A program made the translations under genes and the position numbers. Of a stretch of DNA of 10,007 bases, positions 5,612-10,007 are shown piece after piece. This stretch comes from Kiritimatiellota bacterium (lineage in GTDB: Bacteria; Verrucomicrobiota; Lentisphaeria; Victivallales; JAADHT01), in NCBI GenBank assembly GCA_013151705.1, contig JAADHT010000087.1, positions 1 to 10,007 of the forward strand. Reading direction: 5' to 3'. Positions within the stretch are counted from its first letter, which is position 1. Every line of letters starts with the position of its first letter. Below the pieces are notes generated by a model. That model was given only the letters and a program-made list of their open reading frames with translations, was not told the DNA's origin and made no database searches.

Positions 5612-8377
5612 ATGAGGATAATTGATTCAACTATCAAGGACAGCCACGGTGGAGATCCCGCGGCCGTCGCGCGCGGGCTTGGTTTGACCACCGTCCCCGC
5701 TGTGGAATTGGATTTCAGCGTGAACGTCAATCCGTTCGGAATACCGCTCCGCTTGGAGCGGGAGTTCCTGGCGATGCCGTCTGACGAACTGACACGCTAT
5801 CCCGAGCCGCATGCGGAATCGGCGACCACGAGATTCGCGGAATCACGTTCATTGCCGCCTGGCGAGCTCCTTCTGGGCAACGGCTCCATGGAGTTGTTTC
5901 AACTGTTTCTGCTCGCCTTGACGCCACGGAACGCATGTTGCGTCGCTCCCTGCTACAGCGGATACGCCGAGGCGTGCCGAAGCGCCGGAGTCGATTTGCG
6001 CGTCGGACACAACGCCGAGGCCAAATCTGATTTCGCTGTTTACCTCTCCGAATTAAAGGTGTTCGACGGGGAGATGTTGTTTTTAGCCTCTCCGAACAAT
6101 CCCACCGGCGTTACAATTCCACCTCGTGATATTTTGGCGTTCGCGGAAGATAATCCCGCCGCCTTCGTCGTGCTCGACGAGTCTTTTGTCGATTTCCTGC
6201 CCGACCGCGATGAGAAATCACTTTTTTCGACGGAGCGGATTCCCGCGAATCTCGCTGTTGTCAAGTCGATGACCAAGTTCCACGCCATTCCGGGGGCGCG
6301 TCTCGGCGTTATGCGGGCTTCGGAGGAGGTTGTCGCGAAAGTCGCGGCCGCGCAGCTGCCTTGGAGCGTTAACGCCGTCGCGCAGCGTTTGGCCGACGCT
6401 ATGCGCGGGGATGACGACGACGAGCGTTTTCGCGTGGCGGTTGAAATCCGCGAACTTCGCGGGCGTTTTGTCGAATCGCTGGAGAAAATCCTCGCCAGTC
6501 CGCTTCGGACGGAGCGGAACTCATCGACATTCCATCCCGCTTTGAAGGCATATTCCGGCGAAGCGAATTTCATACTTTGCGAGATTCGCGGCGAGGCCGG
6601 TCCCCGGACGGCCGAGTCTTTGCAGCGGAAGTTGTTGACAAAGGGGATTCTCATACGTTCGTGCGCGAATATCGCGGGATTGGGGGAGCGTTTTTTCAGA
6701 TTGGCCGTGAAAAAAGAGCGGGAAAACGCGATTCTAGCGGAAGCCTTATGCGAGGCGTTCAACGCTCCAAGAGGGGAGGGGGGCGGAACCACAAAACCGG
6801 GAGCATCCGCAAGTTTCGCGGAAAACGGCGACGGGATGGCGGCGAAAAGGCGGTATCGGCCGATTATGGTGCTTGGCACCACGTCGGACGCCGGGAAAAG
6901 CTTGGTCGCGGCCGGACTTTGCCGCTATTTCGCGAAAAAAGGTGTCAAAGTCGCTCCGTTCAAGGCGCAGAACATGTCGTTGAACTCGTACGTAACGCTG
7001 GACGGCCTCGAGATGGGGCGGGCGCAGGTTGTTCAAGCGCAGGCGGCGGGAATCGAGCCGACTGTCGATATGAACCCCGTGCTTCTCAAGCCGGGCGGCG
7101 ACGACGGTTCGCAGGTGGTGGTCAACGGAAAACCGATGTTCGATGCCACGGCCAAAGAATACTACGCGGCCAAACGCGAGGTCCGCGCCGCCGCGTTCGC
7201 CGCGTTCGACCGCTTGGCCGAGGAGTACGAGTTGATTGTGCTCGAAGGAGCCGGCAGTCCCGCGGAGATAAATCTTCAGGACGATGATTTCGTGAACACG
7301 GCGATGGCGGAACGCGCGGGAGCCGACTGCGTTCTGGTCGCCGACATCAATCCAGGAGGAGTGTTCGCTTCGATCTACGGTACGGTGTCGCTGATTCCGT
7401 CGCGGCACCGCCGTCTGCTGAAAGGCATCGTGATAAACAAATTCCGCGGGGACGAGTCGCTTCTGGATTCCGGAATCAAGGATATCGAGCGTTTGACGGG
7501 GATTCCCGTCCTCAAAGTTCTGCCTTATTTCCGGAATCTGACGATCGAGGAGGAGGACGCCATGTCTTTGGAAGGCGCCGACCGAGGATGCCGACCGGAC
7601 GATCCCTCGAAAATCGACATCGCCGTGGTCAGGTTGCCGAGAATCAGCAATTTCACGGATTTCCTGGCCTTGGAGAACTCTCCGGGGGTGGCTGTCAGAT
7701 ACGTGTCCGATCCGCGGAAGCTTGGGAGTCCGGATCTGATAATCATTCCAGGCAGCAAAAACACCATCGCCGACATGCGGTTTCTCCGCGAATCCGGTTT
7801 CGAGAACCGTCTGAACGCGGCGCGGAATTCGCGGATTCCCGTTTTCGGAATATGCGGCGGCTACCAGATGCTCGGAGAGAAGATAAGCGACCCGGAGGGA
7901 GTGGAGAGCGGCGACCGCGTGATTCGCGGACTCGGTTTCCTGCTTTCGGAGACGACCTTGACCAACGGGAAGGAGTTATCCAGAGTTTCGGGCGAGATTC
8001 GAAATCTGCCTTTCGCTTCCGCCGGAACCCGTTTCATAGGATACGAGATACATATGGGCGAGACGCGGCCGGTCGGAGAGAATGTTGACGATGGTCCGCC
8101 CGCTCCGATTTTGGTGACGAGTCGTGGTGGGGAAAGCGTCAGCGAGTTTCGCGGTGGAGTTTCGGACGACGGGCCGGTTTTCGGTTGCTACGCGCACGGA
8201 TTCTTTGACGAGGAGAGCGTGAGGACTCCATTGCTTTCTTGGCTTTCGGACCGCGCGCCCGGGAAAAACATTTGCGGCGAAGCTTCATTCGATCCGGTGG
8301 CCGAGCGCGAACGCTCGTTCGATTTGCTGGCGGAGCATTTGGCGGAGGTGGCGGAGTTCCTGCTGATGCCGCTTTGA
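5612..8377 (+). CDS. CobD-CobQ fusion: threonine-phosphate decarboxylase / cobyric acid synthase
   Basis: This 921-residue protein joins two cobalamin-synthesis enzymes. Residues 1 to about 388 are a PLP-dependent aminotransferase-fold domain of the CobD type, which decarboxylates L-threonine phosphate to aminopropanol phosphate. It has HGGD (12-15), SPNNPTG (160-166), Asp189 (LDESFVDF), Schiff-base Lys222 (SMTKFHAIPGARLG) and Arg363 (FFRLAVK). A low-complexity Gly/Ala linker follows (about 389-411). Residues from about 412 on are CobQ/CbiP, which amidates adenosylcobyrinic acid a,c-diamide. This part has the P-loop GTTSDAGKS (422-430), PFKAQNMSLNS, GRAQVVQAQAAG and MNPVLLKPGG, then a glutamine amidotransferase domain with Cys748 (GICGGYQ) and His862 (YAHGFFD). 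Both halves are full length. I chose the ATG at 5612 because it places HGGD at the usual distance; its Shine-Dalgarno is weak. A GTG at 5579 is an alternative. A HisC-like first domain is possible, but fusion to CobQ favours CobD. Confidence 0.93.
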   Translation: MRIIDSTIKDSHGGDPAAVARGLGLTTVPAVELDFSVNVNPFGIPLRLEREFLAMPSDELTRYPEPHAESATTRFAESRSLPPGELLLGNGSMELFQLFLLALTPRNACCVAPCYSGYAEACRSAGVDLRVGHNAEAKSDFAVYLSELKVFDGEMLFLASPNNPTGVTIPPRDILAFAEDNPAAFVVLDESFVDFLPDRDEKSLFSTERIPANLAVVKSMTKFHAIPGARLGVMRASEEVVAKVAAAQLPWSVNAVAQRLADAMRGDDDDERFRVAVEIRELRGRFVESLEKILASPLRTERNSSTFHPALKAYSGEANFILCEIRGEAGPRTAESLQRKLLTKGILIRSCANIAGLGERFFRLAVKKERENAILAEALCEAFNAPRGEGGGTTKPGASASFAENGDGMAAKRRYRPIMVLGTTSDAGKSLVAAGLCRYFAKKGVKVAPFKAQNMSLNSYVTLDGLEMGRAQVVQAQAAGIEPTVDMNPVLLKPGGDDGSQVVVNGKPMFDATAKEYYAAKREVRAAAFAAFDRLAEEYELIVLEGAGSPAEINLQDDDFVNTAMAERAGADCVLVADINPGGVFASIYGTVSLIPSRHRRLLKGIVINKFRGDESLLDSGIKDIERLTGIPVLKVLPYFRNLTIEEEDAMSLEGADRGCRPDDPSKIDIAVVRLPRISNFTDFLALENSPGVAVRYVSDPRKLGSPDLIIIPGSKNTIADMRFLRESGFENRLNAARNSRIPVFGICGGYQMLGEKISDPEGVESGDRVIRGLGFLLSETTLTNGKELSRVSGEIRNLPFASAGTRFIGYEIHMGETRPVGENVDDGPPAPILVTSRGGESVSEFRGGVSDDGPVFGCYAHGFFDEESVRTPLLSWLSDRAPGKNICGEASFDPVAERERSFDLLAEHLAEVAEFLLMPL

Positions 8378-8391
8378 AAACGCTTCCCGCA

Positions 8392-8435
8392 CTCCCGCCG
8401 GGGAGGAGCGCTTGAAATTGAGGCTGAGTTTTTTT
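8392..8435 (+). terminator. Weak candidate terminator of cobDQ
   Basis: CTCCC-gccg-GGGAG (8392-8405) forms a 5-bp GC-rich hairpin 14 nt after the cobDQ stop, and a run of seven T lies at 8429-8435. The 23-nt gap between stem and T-run is too long for a standard intrinsic terminator, so function is doubtful. Confidence 0.25.
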
Positions 8436-8531
8436 GTTCGTATCCACGCTCCGCTGAATTATCGCGGGTCCAGGTGTAATTTCACCGCAATCTCAAGCGG
8501 TTGGATGGGATTTAGTGAAAAGCGTTTTTTT

Positions 8532-8563
8532 GAACATCGAACGCTCAACTCCGAACTTCGAAC
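8532..8563 (+). repeat. GAAC-type short tandem degenerate repeat
   Basis: The units GAACATCGAAC, GCTCAACTCC and GAACTTCGAAC run head to tail with a period of about 10-11 nt. Related bases (TTTGACGTTTGATGTTCCC) follow at 8586-8604 in the opposite sense. The same motif appears inverted at 8736-8768. From memory this style of repeat is common in intergenic DNA of PVC-group genomes; that attribution is not tested here. Confidence 0.6.
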
Positions 8564-8639
8564 CGAAGATGGAGTGGAGGCCTGTTTGACGTTTGATGTT
8601 CCCGTTTCAACGCCAGAGCCGGTTGCATCTATTGTTTCA

Positions 8640-8719
8640 GGGCTGTAAGCCCGTGATTCCGAAGCCCAGGGTGAAGCCCTGGGTTGTGGCACACGTTCCA
8701 ATTACAGGGCTGAAGGCCC
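8640..8719 (+). repeat. Cluster of three short palindromes (GGGCT/CCCAGGG family)
   Basis: Three hairpins follow one another: GGGCT-gta-AGCCC (8640-8652), CCCAGGG-tgaag-CCCTGGG (8665-8683, a perfect 7-bp stem) and GGGC-tgaag-GCCC (8707-8719). The last two share the loop TGAAG. Shared loop and stem composition suggest units of one repeat family duplicated in tandem. They lie between the two oppositely oriented GAAC/GTTC arrays, forming a composite inverted structure. Confidence 0.7.
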
Positions 8720-8735
8720 GAAACAAAATCGTGGC

Positions 8736-8768
8736 GTTCGATGTTGGACGTTCGGTGTTCGACGTTCC
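8736..8768 (-). repeat. GTTC-type degenerate repeat, inverted relative to 8532-8563
   Basis: GTTCGATGTT, GGACGTTCGG and TGTTCGACGTTCC run with a period of about 10-12 nt. On the minus strand they read as GAAC..CGAAC units, the same family as 8532-8563 in the opposite orientation. Confidence 0.6.
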
Positions 8769-8866
8769 AGCGACAGCCGGTTGAGTTCACTTGACGCATA
8801 CGGGGTGAATGGACTTCGTTCGAATAGGGTATGTTTGATTCTTGAGCGCTGTATGAGGTGGTGTTG

Positions 8867-9682
8867 ATGAGACGGGTTGGAGTGGAGGATGTTGAACCGC
8901 TGGTTCGTCAGGCGAACTATTTCAAGCTTTCCGGCGGAGAGCGGAGCTGGGGGCCGCGGAGCATTTCCGATTACGAATTGATTCACATCGCGGCTGGAGA
9001 TTTCGCCTACGACAACCTTGAGACGGGAGAAAGTTTTTCAGTTCCCGAAGGGGCCACCCTTTGCATTCCGCCGGCCGAGCGGCATCTGTTTCGCATGGTC
9101 GCCGAGCGTCCTTACGGCTCGATTATCGCCTGCGTTCACTTCGAACTGCTTGGAAACGGCACCCGTGTGAACGGCGACTATATTCCCGAGCCCGAGCCGC
9201 CGTTGATCACGCTGACCGACGGCTCGGTTCCGATACACCAACTGTTCAGGAACTGTCGGGACGTCTTCGAGAGATATGGACCGCGGCGCGACGCGTTGCT
9301 CAGCGTGATGCTGAAGGAGATATGGTTGCGTCTGTCGGAGTTTTGGAGCGGCGAACCCCATAGTATTGTTGCGAAACGCACCGAGGCAATGTTGGGTTTC
9401 ATTCGCGAAAACGCTCCCCGCGTCGTGTCGAGGCGCGAACTCGGCGGGCGTTTCGGCTTGACACCCGAGCATGTGAACGCTATTTTCAAGAAGGAGCTCG
9501 GGATGACCCCTACGGAGGTTTCGCATCGGATACGAGTCAACTTGGCGTGTGGATATATTCAGGAGGATGGGCTGTCGCTGCAACAGACCGCCGAGAAATG
9601 CGGATTCCGCGACGAGTATCATTTCTCGCGGGTTTTCAAGAAGGTGATGGGGATTCCTCCCGGAAAGTTCGCCGGCAGATGA
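8867..9682 (+). CDS. AraC-family transcriptional regulator with N-terminal cupin domain
   Basis: This 271-residue cytosolic DNA-binding protein probably senses a small molecule, often a sugar in this family. An N-terminal cupin-like sensor domain (about 35-100) contains GDFAYDN, SVPEGATLCIPP and ERHLFRM. The C-terminal AraC/XylS domain (about 172-271) has both helix-turn-helix units. The first is around SRRELGGRFGLTPEHVNAIFKK (188-209); the second is the signature around SLQQTAEKCGF, EYHFSRVFKKVMG and PPGKF (237-268). I chose the ATG at 8867, which has GAGGTG 6 nt upstream; three earlier in-frame GTG/TTG codons overlap that site. It stands alone, about 490 nt after cobDQ. Its targets may lie to the right of the window. 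Effector unknown. Confidence 0.93.
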   Translation: MRRVGVEDVEPLVRQANYFKLSGGERSWGPRSISDYELIHIAAGDFAYDNLETGESFSVPEGATLCIPPAERHLFRMVAERPYGSIIACVHFELLGNGTRVNGDYIPEPEPPLITLTDGSVPIHQLFRNCRDVFERYGPRRDALLSVMLKEIWLRLSEFWSGEPHSIVAKRTEAMLGFIRENAPRVVSRRELGGRFGLTPEHVNAIFKKELGMTPTEVSHRIRVNLACGYIQEDGLSLQQTAEKCGFRDEYHFSRVFKKVMGIPPGKFAGR

Positions 9683-9710
9683 ACCGCGGCGACGGGCGGA
9701 AGACGCGCCT

Positions 9711-9764
9711 CATCCGCCGCAACCCAAAGGGAGGCAATCCCTTATGGCGGCATGCGACTTTTTT
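9711..9764 (+). terminator. Intrinsic terminator after the AraC gene
   Basis: A two-part stem pairs GCCGC (9716-9720) with GCGGC (9747-9751) and AAGGGA (9727-9732) with TCCCTT (9738-9743), around a GGCAA loop. CAT (9711-9713) and ATG (9752-9754) can extend the base. A run of six T follows at 9759-9764. The small gap between stem and T-run weakens it slightly, but position and shape fit termination about 30-80 nt after the AraC stop. Confidence 0.6.
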
Positions 9765-9928
9765 AAAGCGGGTGCGACGCTCGGCATCGCGCGCCGCTTT
9801 GAAAAATCCACCTACCGCTCATAATGGGATGTCGCGCGGTCGTTCAGACTTTCGCAATTGGCTCGGAAGAATGTCCAATAGCCGTCGGCTGGCAAATTCA
9901 ACCACCAGGAGATTGCGGAGCGATAACG
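9765..9928. other. Gene-free segment after the AraC terminator
   Basis: I see no gene here. A short palindrome, AGCCG-t-CGGCT, lies near 9881-9891, and the sequence passes into the AATATCCAA repeat. Open frames in this stretch run back through the AraC gene or the terminator stem and have no coding signature. Confidence 0.5.
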
Positions 9929-9984
9929 AATATCCAACAAGAAATATCCAATGAACAAGTAGGTAGAGGGAGGGTAATATCCAA
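9929..9984 (+). repeat. Short-period AATATCCAA repeat, right copy
   Basis: AATATCCAA occurs at 9929-9937, 9943-9951 and 9976-9984. The first two are 14 nt apart, separated by CAAGA. The segment, including the following GAA.AAGT bases, is the reverse complement counterpart of the left-end repeat at 17-56. The two ends of the window therefore carry the same element in inverted orientation. Confidence 0.7.
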
Positions 9985-10007
9985 CATGACGGGTGAGGAA
10001 AACATTC

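Larger units (their letters stand above)
8378..8866. other. Repeat-rich gene-free region between cobDQ and the AraC gene
   Basis: This 489-nt stretch holds no convincing gene. It contains a small hairpin after cobDQ and a T-run, an array of GAAC-type units (8532-8563), three consecutive short palindromes (8640-8719), an inverted GTTC-type array (8736-8768), and about 100 nt leading to the AraC start. A 78-codon plus-strand frame at 8412-8648 runs through the repeats and looks spurious. I see no clear promoter for the AraC gene: TTGACG at 8791 has no matching -10 at the right distance. Confidence 0.6.

Noticed and set aside
8412..8648. 78-codon plus-strand frame between cobDQ and the AraC gene
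   Set aside because: It reads through the GAAC repeats and a palindrome; its composition is explained by the repeats.
8791..8835. Promoter for the AraC gene (TTGACG at 8791, TATGTT at 8830)
   Set aside because: The spacing between the two boxes is 33 nt, far from the 16-18 nt required, and no better -10 lies at the correct distance.
9547..9954. 135-codon plus-strand frame at the right end
   Set aside because: Its first third is out-of-frame AraC coding sequence and the rest crosses the terminator and repeats; very Arg-rich, as expected of a shadow frame.

Overview
The window looks like a chromosomal housekeeping region of a Gram-negative-type bacterium, moderately GC-rich by eye. My best guess for its origin is the PVC superphylum (Lentisphaerae, Kiritimatiellota or Verrucomicrobia). 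That guess rests on the style of the intergenic repeats (GAACTTCGAAC-, TTGGATATT- and CCCAGGG-tgaag-CCCTGGG-type units) and on the orphan AraC-type regulator, not on a phylogenetic marker test. I see no phage, insertion sequence, CRISPR array, rRNA or tRNA.

Left block, minus strand (111-2441): rpmF, plsX and fabH run in the classical order. They supply ribosomal protein L32 and the enzymes that commit carbon to phospholipid (PlsX) and start fatty-acid elongation (FabH). The usual downstream fabD, fabG and acpP genes are not present; after fabH comes a short AT-rich repeat and the window edge.

Central block, plus strand (2741-5389): adk, map and infA form a tightly overlapping cassette (4-nt and 16-nt overlaps, TTG and GTG starts). 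A MoxR-type AAA+ ATPase follows, its Shine-Dalgarno lying just past the infA stop. adk-map-infA is normally the tail of the spc ribosomal-protein operon between secY and rpmJ-rpsM. Here both flanks differ: a divergent rpmF operon lies upstream and moxR downstream. The MoxR gene has no DUF58 or von Willebrand partner in the window.

Right block, plus strand (5382-9682): a good sigma-70-like promoter sits at the moxR 3' end. It opens a roughly 195-nt leader with several perfect hairpins and a long-range stem, ahead of one 921-codon gene. That gene fuses a CobD-like threonine-phosphate decarboxylase to CobQ/CbiP cobyric acid synthase, so one polypeptide would make both substrates of the next cobalamin step (CbiB). 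The leader lacks a recognisable B12 box. A strong intrinsic terminator facing the minus strand lies inside the leader and serves no visible gene. A 489-nt gene-free stretch rich in short inverted repeats separates cobDQ from an AraC-family regulator, which ends at a plausible terminator.

The two ends of the window carry the same 14-nt-period repeat (AATATCCAA units) in opposite orientation. The items most worth a second look are the structured cobDQ leader with its antisense terminator, the CobD-CobQ fusion, and the dispersed repeats. I found no clear evidence of a wholly new multi-gene system.
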